Origin: a virus
Length of the DNA: 40,413 nucleotides
Virus record (IMG/VR): IMGVR_UViG_3300008448_000222
Coordinates: 1 to 40,413 of that record
Strand: one strand, 5' to 3'
Of the stretch, positions 26,205 through 33,693 are shown piece after piece (the first letter of the stretch is position 1; every line of letters begins with the position of its first letter). The notes below the pieces were generated by a model. That model did no database searches, was not told the origin of the DNA, and saw only the letters and a list, made by a program, of their open reading frames with translations. A program made the translations under genes and the position numbers.

Positions 26205-27145
26205 TCTACAAAAGTTGATTTTAAAAATTCAGTTACTTTAAGTATTTGTACATCTTCAATTATAGGACTAAATAAAAATTGCGAATTTTCAAGAAAAGTA
26301 TAAATCTCTGAGGATTCTTCTACTATAAATTGACAATTATTGTGCAACGTAAAAGAATCATTCATAGATATTAATTCAAACATTCTTACTAGAGATTCAT
26401 GTTCTAAAACTGATTGTAAATTAGATAAATACAACATTCCAGTTTTTATAAAAACAGTAAATACAATAGAACATAAAGATACTATAATTTTTAGTTCTTT
26501 ATCTTCATCAATAGTAATAGATGTTGAAGTGTACGCAAATCTTACACTTAGTTCATTTTCATCATTAAAAAATATTTCATTAACATTATAACCTAAATAT
26601 TTAAAAAAGTCAATAAGAAAAAGTTTGTAGGTTTCAAAATCTTTTATCATATTGATACTTATATCAAAATATTTATCAACTTGTATTTGATTTAAACAAT
26701 CAAATGTAAAAATATTATTGAAATAATCAGATAGTTTTTCTGGTATTTCTGGTACAAATTTACCAGAATTTTTTGTTCTGATATTTATATCATTTAATAT
26801 TTCTTTTACTATTCCATTTTCATTAAAGATTAAATGGTAATTTACAAGTTCATAATTACTTTTTTCACTGTCATAATAATAAAACTCAATGTTAATTTTT
26901 GAATTGTTATTAGGACAATGAACTGATTTACAAATATCTGGAAAATATTCCGTATTCATATAACTTAATAATACAAAAGAAAGTAATATACCAGTAGCTT
27001 TTAAATCGTTTTCTGAAGTTACTAGCATCATATTATAAAGATTTTCATTATTAAGCTTTGTTGTAGTTTTTTTATTGACTTTAGCGTCAAAATGCATTTG
27101 AAAACTTAAATATGCTATGTTAGCAACTTTTATACTTTTTATCAT
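26189..27145 (-). CDS. SMC/RecF-like ATPase-fold protein without a P-loop (paralogue of 22897-23754)
   Basis: A 318-residue protein. It starts MIKSIKVANIAYLSFQMHF, as AAA15/RecF-type ATPases do, and at the Walker A position has MMLVTSENDLKATGILLSF, where the glycines and the Lys-Ser/Thr of a P-loop are absent. Late in the protein come SITIDEDKELKIIVSLCSIV and TGMLYLSNLQSVLEHESLVRM, laid out like the signature/Walker B and 'LH' regions but without the catalytic acids. It shares this plan with the 285-residue protein four genes downstream. A structural, non-hydrolysing role is the best guess. Confidence 0.55.
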   Translation of the reverse strand: MIKSIKVANIAYLSFQMHFDAKVNKKTTTKLNNENLYNMMLVTSENDLKATGILLSFVLLSYMNTEYFPDICKSVHCPNNNSKINIEFYYYDSEKSNYELVNYHLIFNENGIVKEILNDINIRTKNSGKFVPEIPEKLSDYFNNIFTFDCLNQIQVDKYFDISINMIKDFETYKLFLIDFFKYLGYNVNEIFFNDENELSVRFAYTSTSITIDEDKELKIIVSLCSIVFTVFIKTGMLYLSNLQSVLEHESLVRMFELISMNDSFTLHNNCQFIVEESSEIYTFLENSQFLFSPIIEDVQILKVTEFLKSTFVEWKKN

Positions 27146-28590
27146 ACTAATATACTTACATGAGTTTGAGCTCTAGTTACAGCAGTATATAAACTTTGTA
27201 ATTTCTCTTTACGTGTTATTGGTTTTACATTAAGAATATCTCTAAAATTTACAAATACTTTATTATAAGTATCTCCTTGTACTACATAGGTATTAACTAC
27301 ATAAGCAGGATCAAAAGGAATAAAGAAGTCATCTATTTGAAAATAGTCTTTCCAATCTTCTTTAACTTTTTGACATCTATTGTAGATTAAACCTTTAAAG
27401 TAATTAAATTTTTTATTAAAAGAATTATCAATTACTGGAATTTTAAATTCTAAAGGATTACCTTGAATATCAGCTAGTGATAAGTAGTAACCATCAATAA
27501 AAACAACGGTTGAGTTTTTAAATTTTTCATTAATATATCTTTCAGAATCATTTTCAGACATTTCAAAACAAGTGATTAATTTACCTTCTTTTGTACAAAC
27601 AAATACGAATTTTGTGTATTCTTTTTTAAGAATGGTATATAAAGAGTTGTTTTGAATTATTAAAATATTATCTAAAAAATAAGAAGCTTTAGCTACTATC
27701 TTTTCACCAATAGTGTAAGGCTTATCTGTATTTAATATTTGCTTTTTAAAATATAAATTATCATTGTAAGCTGTTTCGTTTTTATAACAAACAACTACAC
27801 AATTTTTAAGAGTATCTGATGATTTAAAACAATTAATTGCTTGTTCTTTAAAGTCATCTTCATTTCTATAAAATTTATAAGAATCAGATTCTTTGTTTAC
27901 AAAGTTTAGAAGAAACTTAAAATCACACTCTCCAGTGTCATTAAATTTATCTATTTCTAAAGCAATTGCATTTGCTAGATCTTCTAATTCACCTTCATAT
28001 CTAAAAGGAATATTAAGATTAACATGTGGTATATCAAATGTCAAAGAATCTTTATTTGTATTCTTTTGATCATCTTCAATAGGTGGAGTTTGATGTGAAT
28101 CTCCTAAGTAAATAATTATAGCATCAGTTTTCTTGTATAAATCAATTAAACTTTTAGTCTTTTTATTTATTTGACTACATTCATCTATAATTATTATATC
28201 AGCATACTTAATAGGAGGTGTAACTTTCTTAGTTTTACCATTAATTATTTTATAAGAATCATCAGGTAAAAAATCAATATCTCCAGTTAAAGGGTCAATA
28301 ACCTTCTTTAACTGTAACATTGAAGCCACAGTCATTACTTCTATTTCATTACCTAAAGTTTTCTTTAAAACATTTTTAGCAGAATGAGAAATAGCTGCAC
28401 CTATAATTATTAAATTCTTTTTAGCTAAATCAGACTTAATAAGATCCGTTAGTTTCTTGGCTGAATAAGTTTTACCTACTCCAGCTTTACCAAAAAAACC
28501 TACTTCTTTATTACCTTCTTTATATAAATCAAATAATTGTTCTATTTTCTTTTGCTGATCTTCTTGAGCTTTTAGTTGTTGATCAGTCAT
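27142..28590 (-). CDS. SF1 DNA helicase (Dda/RecD-like)
   Basis: A 482-residue helicase with the SF1B motif series: FFGKAGVGKTYSAKK (motif I, residues 33-47), DIIIIDECSQI (II), IIYLGDSHQTPPI (III), NIPFRYEGELEDLA (IV-like), VVNTYVVQGDTYNKVFV (V) and SLYTAVTRAQTHVSILV (VI). It is close in size and order to T4 Dda, a 5'-3' helicase acting in replication start and recombination. Start and stop overlap its neighbours by a few bases. Confidence 0.92.
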   Translation of the reverse strand: MTDQQLKAQEDQQKKIEQLFDLYKEGNKEVGFFGKAGVGKTYSAKKLTDLIKSDLAKKNLIIIGAAISHSAKNVLKKTLGNEIEVMTVASMLQLKKVIDPLTGDIDFLPDDSYKIINGKTKKVTPPIKYADIIIIDECSQINKKTKSLIDLYKKTDAIIIYLGDSHQTPPIEDDQKNTNKDSLTFDIPHVNLNIPFRYEGELEDLANAIALEIDKFNDTGECDFKFLLNFVNKESDSYKFYRNEDDFKEQAINCFKSSDTLKNCVVVCYKNETAYNDNLYFKKQILNTDKPYTIGEKIVAKASYFLDNILIIQNNSLYTILKKEYTKFVFVCTKEGKLITCFEMSENDSERYINEKFKNSTVVFIDGYYLSLADIQGNPLEFKIPVIDNSFNKKFNYFKGLIYNRCQKVKEDWKDYFQIDDFFIPFDPAYVVNTYVVQGDTYNKVFVNFRDILNVKPITRKEKLQSLYTAVTRAQTHVSILV

Positions 28591-28596
28591 AATAAA

Positions 28597-28860
28597 TTAA
28601 TCTGATATTAATTTGCTATCATAAGTTTTAGCAATCTCGTAATCTTTATCTCCTGATAGAGGATGGACATTAATTACTCTTTTTTCTACAATAATAGTTT
28701 TACCGTCTAGATCTTTTCCTTCTTTTACTATTGTAATTCTTCTATTAATAGATGAACTAAAAATGTTACTTTCACCAGTTACCATTTTTCTATAAGTATA
28801 ATCAAGATCATTAAATCTTTTTTGAGATTTCATCATATTTTTGTAACTATTTTTTGACAT
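28597..28860 (-). CDS. Unknown small basic protein
   Basis: An 87-residue basic protein: MSKNSYKNMMKSQKRFNDLDY, then a beta-like core (INRRITIVKEGKDLDGKTII, VINVHPLSGDKDY). No known domain. It lies between the DnaJ-like and SF1 helicase genes with 1 and 6 bases spacing. Its small size and basic start would suit a nucleic-acid or helicase partner, not proven. Confidence 0.65.
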   Translation of the reverse strand: MSKNSYKNMMKSQKRFNDLDYTYRKMVTGESNIFSSSINRRITIVKEGKDLDGKTIIVEKRVINVHPLSGDKDYEIAKTYDSKLISD

Positions 28861-28861
28861 A

Positions 28862-29674
28862 TTACATTGTTTTTAAAATTATATAATGATCTCCTTTCTT
28901 GTTTTTAAATTGAAGACCTTTACCTTTAATCCTTATTTTTTGATTATTTTTAATTTTATCAGGAAGTTTTACATCAACTTTCCCATCTACAGTTTCAACT
29001 CTCACTGTAGAGTTAGCATCAGTACTATATAATTTTAGTTCTGAGATTACTGCAGGTTGATCGTTTTCAACTTTTTCAATCCAAAACTCTTCTCCTTTTT
29101 TATAAATAGGTTTTATTATTAAATTACCCATTGGAAGATTTTTTATTAAATCTCCAAAAGTATAATAAACTAAATTACCATCTTCATTCATTACGTCTGC
29201 TGTAATATTAACCTCAATCATTACATCTTGATATAATACTCCAATATTACCACAATTAGAACATCCTTGGTTTTTACACTCTTCACAGGATATCCTTCTT
29301 GTATACATTACCATTGTTTTAAAAGTATCATTAATTTGTTGAACTGTCAGTTCCATATCTATTACAATATCAACTGAAGGTCTTCTTTTCATCCTTTTCT
29401 TTACGTTAAAAGTATTAATACTTTCTATAAATTCATCTGAATCGTAATAAGGACGTGGTGCATTTAAATACTTTACATACTCCTCTTGATGTTTTTTTAT
29501 ATAATCATGAGCAGAATTAATTTTTTTAAATGTCTCTTCATCTCCACCTTTCTTGTCTGGATGATGTTCAATTGCGAGTTGTTTAAAAGTAGATTTTAAT
29601 TTTTCATCATTTAAAGAATCTACAAGACTTAGTTTAAGAATTTTACAAGATTCTTCATAGGTTTTAAGAAACAT
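28862..29674 (-). CDS. DnaJ-like co-chaperone
   Basis: A 270-residue J-domain protein. The J domain occupies about residues 5-65 with the HPD tripeptide at 38-40 (EHHPDKKGGDEETFKKIN). The Gly/Phe linker is lost. A reduced zinc finger CEECKNQGCSNCGN (two C-x2-C pairs, half of the four in DnaJ) follows near 130-145. Two beta C-terminal domains end in IRIKGKGLQFKNKKGDHYI, the usual 'G.G....GDl.v' end. It should direct host DnaK to phage substrates, such as replication complexes. No phage DnaK is in the window. Confidence 0.9.
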   Translation of the reverse strand: MFLKTYEESCKILKLSLVDSLNDEKLKSTFKQLAIEHHPDKKGGDEETFKKINSAHDYIKKHQEEYVKYLNAPRPYYDSDEFIESINTFNVKKRMKRRPSVDIVIDMELTVQQINDTFKTMVMYTRRISCEECKNQGCSNCGNIGVLYQDVMIEVNITADVMNEDGNLVYYTFGDLIKNLPMGNLIIKPIYKKGEEFWIEKVENDQPAVISELKLYSTDANSTVRVETVDGKVDVKLPDKIKNNQKIRIKGKGLQFKNKKGDHYIILKTM

Positions 29675-30062
29675 TTTTTTCTTTTTTAATTAATTTTATA
29701 ATTATAGGATTCATTTCCAATCTAATAATAAAACCAACTATAGAAGCTATAGTGTTTGGAGTTTCTAAACTATCAGTAATTGGCATAAATCTATTTTCAA
29801 AACTTTCATAATAATTAGCTTTTTCACTTGTCGTAATATAACAATCAGGATCTACTTCAAACCTTCCTAAATTTGGAACAAATATCTCAGGATGAGTAGA
29901 ATTCCAAAAAGAATTATTTTTTCGATAGTAATTATATACTCCTGATTTAGGAAATATTTCATTAGCAAACAATCTAATTAAACCTATAACATTATTATAA
30001 GCATCTACTTTATAAGCAATACAATCTCTAATTATTTTTATATAACCGTGAGTATTATTCAT
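29664..30062 (-). CDS. Unknown protein downstream of the mini-tRNA-like element
   Basis: A 132-residue protein from the ATG at 30060-30062 (MNNTHGYIKIIRD). The frame can be extended to an ATG at 30104, but that start lies inside the T-arm of the tRNA-like element, so the shorter form is preferred. It has aromatic sections (SGVYNYYRKNNSFWN, KANYYESFENRFMP) and a hydrophobic final third (NTIASIVGFIIRLEMNPIIIKL) that could be an amphipathic or membrane helix. No family is recognised. It overlaps the DnaJ-like gene by 11 bases. Confidence 0.65.
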   Translation of the reverse strand: MNNTHGYIKIIRDCIAYKVDAYNNVIGLIRLFANEIFPKSGVYNYYRKNNSFWNSTHPEIFVPNLGRFEVDPDCYITTSEKANYYESFENRFMPITDSLETPNTIASIVGFIIRLEMNPIIIKLIKKEKNVS

Positions 30063-30077
30063 TATCTTATTGTTTTG

Positions 30078-30123
30078 AGCGATGGAGAGATTCGAACTCT
30101 CCATACTCCCTATGAGTATCGCT
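30078..30123 (-). other. Mini-tRNA-like element: acceptor and T-arm without a normal anticodon arm
   Basis: On the minus strand AGCGATA / CATCGCT (six pairs and one A-C mismatch) forms an acceptor-like stem. It is followed by a small hairpin (ATACTC / GAGTAT around ATAGG) and then a perfect T-arm, GGAGAG-TTCGAAT-CTCTCC, whose loop has all conserved T-loop bases. Acceptor and T-stem add to 12 bp as in real tRNAs. Only 46 bases lie between the ends, so one whole arm is missing. The 5' end overlaps the stop codon of the synthetase-like gene. It may be a functional tRNA mimic, a tRNA remnant or an attachment-site core. Confidence 0.55.
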
Positions 30124-30967
30124 ATAGAAGATTACAGAGCTCCATAGCTCTAATTAATCTTGTAATTCCAACTCCAGCACCAACTCTTGGAAAGAATTTG
30201 TTGCTAAGAAATTCATTTAATTCATTTATTACTCTTTCATATCCAAATAAGTCAAATAGCTTTTCAGCATATTTACCATCTTCAATATTAAAGAATGTAT
30301 CTCTCATTTGTTCAACATTACAAGAACGTTCAGCTGAACCAATAGTTTCTTGACCACAAAGAATAACATCTATTTTTTTAGAGTTACCGTTATTGTATCT
30401 TTTCATATTCCAGAATGGATTAGTTCTTTCTGGGAAGTTCATTATAAATAAAGCATTTGAAATAGTTTCACCTAGCTCGTTTTCTAATTCAGAATTAATA
30501 ATATCTACATCATAAGTTTGACATATATCTTCATAATTCATCATTTTATAATCATCAAATCCTAAGAAATCAAGTAATTCAGTTTCAACTAAATGAAGAT
30601 CTGTCATATCACCTGGAAACTCAAATTCAAACATTGGAAAGATCATACAATGACGACCTTCTATTGGATTCTTTTCTGCTCTGTATGAGGTACTGAGACA
30701 ATAAAAACCTGGTACTTCAGGATTGTTTAATAATTCGTGTTCAAGCCACATTTGACCAGTTTGAGGTAATGGCCATACCTTACCCGCATAATCGTATGTA
30801 CGAACATTAAACGGGTCTTCACAAGCTGCAAGAATAGATAATCTATTCTGAGTGTGTACTTCTAAAAATCCTTTTTCATCAAAGAATTGTCTTAATTTTT
30901 TTACAACTTTTGTAAATTTATCAGCATCAATATGCGGATAAAAAGAAGAGTGTAATGAGTGCTTCAT
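30122..30967 (-). CDS. Class II aminoacyl-tRNA synthetase-like catalytic domain (Asp/Asn/Lys group)
   Basis: A 281-residue protein consisting of a class II synthetase core only. FFDEKGFLEVHTQN is the motif 1 region, LPQTGQMWLEHELL the substrate-loop segment, CLSTSYRAEKNPIEGRHCMI plus FPMFEFEF is motif 2, and GAGVGITRLIRAMEL is motif 3 with its Arg. These resemble the AspRS/AsnRS/LysRS group, but the OB-fold anticodon-binding domain is absent, as in paralogues such as AsnA or EpmA. It could aminoacylate a minimal RNA, modify a protein or make asparagine. A promoter-like box lies about 60 bases upstream. Confidence 0.82.
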   Translation of the reverse strand: MKHSLHSSFYPHIDADKFTKVVKKLRQFFDEKGFLEVHTQNRLSILAACEDPFNVRTYDYAGKVWPLPQTGQMWLEHELLNNPEVPGFYCLSTSYRAEKNPIEGRHCMIFPMFEFEFPGDMTDLHLVETELLDFLGFDDYKMMNYEDICQTYDVDIINSELENELGETISNALFIMNFPERTNPFWNMKRYNNGNSKKIDVILCGQETIGSAERSCNVEQMRDTFFNIEDGKYAEKLFDLFGYERVINELNEFLSNKFFPRVGAGVGITRLIRAMELCNLL

Positions 30968-31025
30968 TCAAATAATTTTAATCATTAACAATTTTAAATC
31001 TCTTTAATTAATCTTTTCGATTATG

Positions 31026-31033
31026 CAAAGTTA
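31026..31033 (-). promoter_or_regulatory. Bacteroidetes-type -7 box (TAACTTTG) before the synthetase-like gene
   Basis: TAACTTTG on the minus strand matches TAnnTTTG and is identical to the box before the primase gene. It lies in the 82-base gap between thyX and the synthetase-like gene and would give a leader of about 55 bases. The gap is otherwise AT-rich with no hairpin. A clear -33 box is not seen. Confidence 0.5.
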
Positions 31034-31049
31034 AGAAATTAATAAATAA

Positions 31050-31718
31050 TTATAGTAACAATTTATCAGTTTCCCAAGCTTTTAACGTGTGTTCGAAGGG
31101 GTTACCTTCTATTTCTGAAACTAATTTTAGCATCTCTTGTGCTATCTCTCTAATTTCAAGTTGAGCATGTTCTGAATTTCTAAGTTTAAGAAAGTTAGCA
31201 AAACTTCTCATATTAAACGATACATCAGATTGTATCTGAGAGTTATACGTTTTAAAATATCTTGCTGATTCTTTTGCTCTTTTTCTACCAAGTATAGGAG
31301 TTAATTGCTCAAGACATTGATGGTAAAGTTTATTACCTTGTTTTGTATATTTTTCCAAAATTAATTGCCAATCTTCACCTATCAAAGGATCTAATTCACT
31401 ATCTCCAGCATTACTCCAATCTTGAGGAATATAAAACTTATCTTCTTTTAACTCTTTATATCTTGCACTTTCTGCATTAAGACTTGAGATTCTATGCTTT
31501 AATAAATGTATATGTGATGCAATATCACAATCAACAAGAAAATGAACTATACCTTTTTCAAAAGGTGTTTCATGTCCTTCTGACCAAAGCATATTTATTA
31601 GTTTAGGAATTCTATCTTTTTTATCTTCTGTTAGTTCTCTTGATGTAGATGTCCAAGCTGAACATGCTATTATTTCATCAGAACCGTAATGTCCAATTAA
31701 TTCTACTTTATTTTTCAT
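31050..31718 (-). CDS. thyX: Flavin-dependent thymidylate synthase
   Basis: A 222-residue ThyX from the ATG at 31716-31718 (MKNKVELIGHYGSDE); the frame beyond needs a TTG. The ThyX signature is KHRISSLNAESARY (RHR-x2-S-x-N-x2-S-x-R form). Other family features are SEGHETPFEKGIVHFLVDCDIA (the H..PFEH segment, here PFEK) and the C-terminal substrate region SFANFLKLRNSEHAQLEIR (F..R....AQ.EIR). It makes dTMP from dUMP with FAD and methylenetetrahydrofolate, using the dUMP delivered by the phage dUTPase. Confidence 0.96.
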   Translation of the reverse strand: MKNKVELIGHYGSDEIIACSAWTSTSRELTEDKKDRIPKLINMLWSEGHETPFEKGIVHFLVDCDIASHIHLLKHRISSLNAESARYKELKEDKFYIPQDWSNAGDSELDPLIGEDWQLILEKYTKQGNKLYHQCLEQLTPILGRKRAKESARYFKTYNSQIQSDVSFNMRSFANFLKLRNSEHAQLEIREIAQEMLKLVSEIEGNPFEHTLKAWETDKLLL

Positions 31719-31719
31719 A

Positions 31720-32028
31720 CTAAATAAATATTTTCTTTTTAACAATAATGGGAAATACTTCTACCATTACCGTGTGATATTGAAGAGGATCCACTTTATG
31801 ATTAACAAATAATTTATTAACTTTAAATATAATATTCTTTGGATCTATACCATGATTTATATATCTCATGTAAAACTTATTATCCTTTTTAAAGATACCT
31901 CCAGCACTAAACAAACCATCGTATTCACTTTGATCAATAATTTGTTCAAAGTTTTTTTGTTCGTTATTACATAAAAAAATGACTTCCCGAAGGAAGCCAT
32001 TCTCATCTTTTTCTTGTTTGATTAACAT
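31720..32028 (-). CDS. Unknown small protein
   Basis: A 102-residue protein with a regular beta-rich appearance: FLREVIFLCNNEQKNFEQ, GLFSAGGIFKKDNKFYMRYI and TVMVEVFPIIVKKKIFI. No known domain. Its stop is directly followed by the thyX start and its start overlaps the upstream gene by one base, so it is translated from the same mRNA as thyX. Confidence 0.68.
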   Translation of the reverse strand: MLIKQEKDENGFLREVIFLCNNEQKNFEQIIDQSEYDGLFSAGGIFKKDNKFYMRYINHGIDPKNIIFKVNKLFVNHKVDPLQYHTVMVEVFPIIVKKKIFI

Positions 32029-32381
32029 TATATAAATATGTAATTTTCTATAAAAACTTTTTCGTTTTTTATTTCATTTAAATAATCATCAAAATGTTCT
32101 TTGTAATAATTCATTTTAGAATCTAATTCTGTTGAATTAATTACAATTTCTCTAGAGCTAAGAGCATCAGATCTATTTAAAATGATGATCATCATTTCTT
32201 TTTTTGAGTTTTCAAAATCAAATAAGAACTGATCTTTTATTGTATAATCTTCATCTTCTAATTCAAATTCGTCATCATCAACATTATACTTTCTTTTAAT
32301 GTGTTCTGATAAGCATTTACTACATTCAGATTCAAAATCTTTATTAATATTAATTTCTTTATTAAGATGTTTACACCACAT
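32028..32381 (-). CDS. Unknown protein with an N-terminal Cys/His cluster
   Basis: A 117-residue protein. The start MWCKHLNKEI and ESECSKCLSEHIK give the series C, H, C-x2-C, H in the first 30 residues, a likely small zinc site. The rest is acidic and helical (DEFELEDEDYTIKDQFL), then basic. It is followed closely by other small genes of similar kind. Function unknown; a zinc-binding protein interaction domain is the most that can be said. Confidence 0.66.
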   Translation of the reverse strand: MWCKHLNKEININKDFESECSKCLSEHIKRKYNVDDDEFELEDEDYTIKDQFLFDFENSKKEMMIIILNRSDALSSREIVINSTELDSKMNYYKEHFDDYLNEIKNEKVFIENYIFI

Positions 32382-32383
32382 AC

Positions 32384-32545
32384 TTAAATACGTTTGTTTT
32401 CATTATCATTATTATATTTGTCTTTAAGTTCATCTCTGCAGATATGGCAAACTATAGAATCAATGCACATAAAATTTACCACAAACCATCTTGCTAGATG
32501 AGAACAATATTTACCAATCTTGGTTTTATGTTGTCTAGTTTTCAT
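32384..32545 (-). CDS. Small Cys/His-rich protein
   Basis: A 53-residue protein from the ATG at 32543-32545, overlapping the stop of the previous gene by 11 bases (ATGAAAACTAG). Cys and His are spaced as KYCSHLARWF...NFMCIDSIVCHICRDEL, giving C-x-H and C-x5-C-x2-C, a probable zinc knuckle. The end is polar (NNDNENKRI). The longer frame would need TTG at 32575. Real-gene status is supported by the overlap with both neighbours. Confidence 0.6.
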   Translation of the reverse strand: MKTRQHKTKIGKYCSHLARWFVVNFMCIDSIVCHICRDELKDKYNNDNENKRI

Positions 32546-32822
32546 TATAACTGTAAAATTCTTCTTCTTTATCAATAGCTGGATATATTTCTATATTATC
32601 CAAATCTAGAATAGGCTTTTTAAAAGCTTTCTTTATTTCTTTAAATTCATCATCTAAAACTTCTTCAGAATAGATTTCTTTTAAAATACCTTCTTCTGAC
32701 CAACCTACAATATTATTTTCATTGTCATAATAAACTTCTGCAATAAAATACTTTGTAGTTTCAATATCAAAATCATCAACTTCTTTTTGTTTACATCTTC
32801 TGTAATTCCAATAACCTATCAT
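32535..32822 (-). CDS. Small acidic unknown protein
   Basis: A 95-residue acidic protein: MIGYWNYRRCKQKEVDDFD, then YFIAEVYYDNENNIVGWSEEG, and an acidic helical section (EEVLDDEFKEIKKAFKKPI). It is 11 bases after the next gene start, which also begins MIGYL; the shared MIGY start may be chance. No domain recognised. Confidence 0.66.
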   Translation of the reverse strand: MIGYWNYRRCKQKEVDDFDIETTKYFIAEVYYDNENNIVGWSEEGILKEIYSEEVLDDEFKEIKKAFKKPILDLDNIEIYPAIDKEEEFYSYNEN

Positions 32823-32833
32823 AACTTATATTG

Positions 32834-33289
32834 TTATTTTAAAGAATACGGCTGTTTTTCTATAAAAGTTAAATGTTTGTATGGATCAAAAATATTGTAA
32901 AGTCTATAACCTTTATCGTCAGAATGAAAACCAGCAAAACCTAAATCATATAAGATTTCCATTACAAACTTTTCTTCAATAAGTATAGCATTATCTACAC
33001 CTTTTAACTGAGTTAAATAATCTTTTATATTATACTCACGATCATTTATATGAAAATACATAGGTAATCCAGTAGATAATATGAATTGATGCATATTATT
33101 CCAAGGATTAAACATCTTTTTCTTATCAGTAAATATTGAGTATTTGCCTATATAAGGATCAGTTAAAGTTTCTTTTGGTGAAAAATCTATAAAATCTTCC
33201 ATGTATCTTTTGTTTTTAGAAAGACTAACTAGTAGTAATTCACTTTCTATTGCTTCATTTCCATCAGGTAAAGCTAAATAACCTATCAT
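32834..33289 (-). CDS. Unknown protein, faintly like polyvalent-protein C-terminal segments
   Basis: A 151-residue protein starting MIGYLALPDGNEAIESELLLV. The end EILYDLGFAGFHSDDKGYRL followed by YNIFDPYKHLTFI resembles the 'LGYDG......yvvFnPnqIks' end of ADP-ribosyltransferase-like or polyvalent phage proteins. The upstream part lacks clear catalytic residues, so this is a weak hint. It begins a run of small genes leading to thyX, after a 62-base gap with an AT-rich inverted repeat. Confidence 0.6.
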   Translation of the reverse strand: MIGYLALPDGNEAIESELLLVSLSKNKRYMEDFIDFSPKETLTDPYIGKYSIFTDKKKMFNPWNNMHQFILSTGLPMYFHINDREYNIKDYLTQLKGVDNAILIEEKFVMEILYDLGFAGFHSDDKGYRLYNIFDPYKHLTFIEKQPYSLK

Positions 33290-33306
33290 TTTTATTGTTT
33301 TAAATT

Positions 33307-33332
33307 GTTAAAAATCCAACAATTTAATAAAA
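33307..33332 (-). repeat. AT-rich inverted repeat upstream of the 33289 gene start
   Basis: TAAATTGTT and AACAATTTA (9-bp arms) are separated by about 8 bases in the gap between the LexA-fold-like gene and the next gene. It lacks GC pairs and a U-tract, so it is a weak terminator but could be an operator. Placement is approximate. Confidence 0.35.
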
Positions 33333-33351
33333 TAATTATTAATACTAACAG

Positions 33352-33639
33352 TTATATTTCAACTTTAGCATATATTTTTTTAGTCCAACCAATCATAAAA
33401 TTTTTACCATCGTTAATTTGTACTCCTCTTGCTGCATTCTTTTTTGATACAACCCCATATTTATAAGATTTATCAGACTTATATAGTACCATATCACCTT
33501 CTGCTGCAGTTTCTAAACTACAAGGTACTAATTTAATCTTTTGATTAAGTCTTATTCTAGGTTCAAGAGTGTTATTCGTTATCTTTACAAAAACTTCGTT
33601 ATTAGTTTGCAATTCTTTTATAATATCTTCTTTATTCAT
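33352..33639 (-). CDS. Small LexA/S24-peptidase-fold-like protein without catalytic Ser
   Basis: A 95-residue protein. VFVKITNNTLEPRIRLNQKI matches the 'v.G.SM.P.i..GD.v' start of S24/S26 peptidase domains, followed by EGDMVLYKSDKSYKYGVVSK (GD.V..) and VQINDGKNFMIGW (l..dN....). The nucleophile Ser of SMxP is Thr in NTLEP, and the catalytic Lys site is unclear. There is no DNA-binding domain. It may be a binding-only remnant that interferes with LexA/UmuD-type proteins, or a coincidental small beta fold. Confidence 0.5.
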   Translation of the reverse strand: MNKEDIIKELQTNNEVFVKITNNTLEPRIRLNQKIKLVPCSLETAAEGDMVLYKSDKSYKYGVVSKKNAARGVQINDGKNFMIGWTKKIYAKVEI

Positions 33640-33651
33640 ATCTATAAAATA

Positions 33652-33687
33652 AAAAGCAGCTAAAGCTTTTACACTTTAACTGCTTTT
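33652..33687 (-). terminator. Rho-independent terminator after the AAA+ gene
   Basis: On the minus strand AAAAGCAG / CTGCTTTT and TAAAG / CTTTA form a 13-bp stem interrupted by one T-G position, with loop TGTAAAAG, ending in TTTTTATTTTAT. It lies just after the stop of the 399-residue AAA+ gene (33694). The complement also looks terminator-like, but only minus-strand genes are present. Confidence 0.82.
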
Positions 33688-33693
33688 AGTTAA

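Noticed and set aside
30078-30123. Phage attachment site core derived from a host tRNA 3' end
   Set aside because: Possible in principle, but no integrase is seen in the window and the paired 5' acceptor strand argues for an RNA fold; kept only as an alternative.
30074-30148. Full-length tRNA with its 5' half inside the synthetase-like gene (GAGCTAT... start)
   Set aside because: The acceptor would have a mismatch, the D-loop would be too long, the anticodon loop has no U33 and the variable region shrinks to one base; the 46-base fold fits better.
30048-30353. Plus-strand frame of about 100 codons over the tRNA-like element
   Set aside because: It is antisense to the synthetase-like gene and the tRNA-like element, whose motifs are clear on the minus strand.
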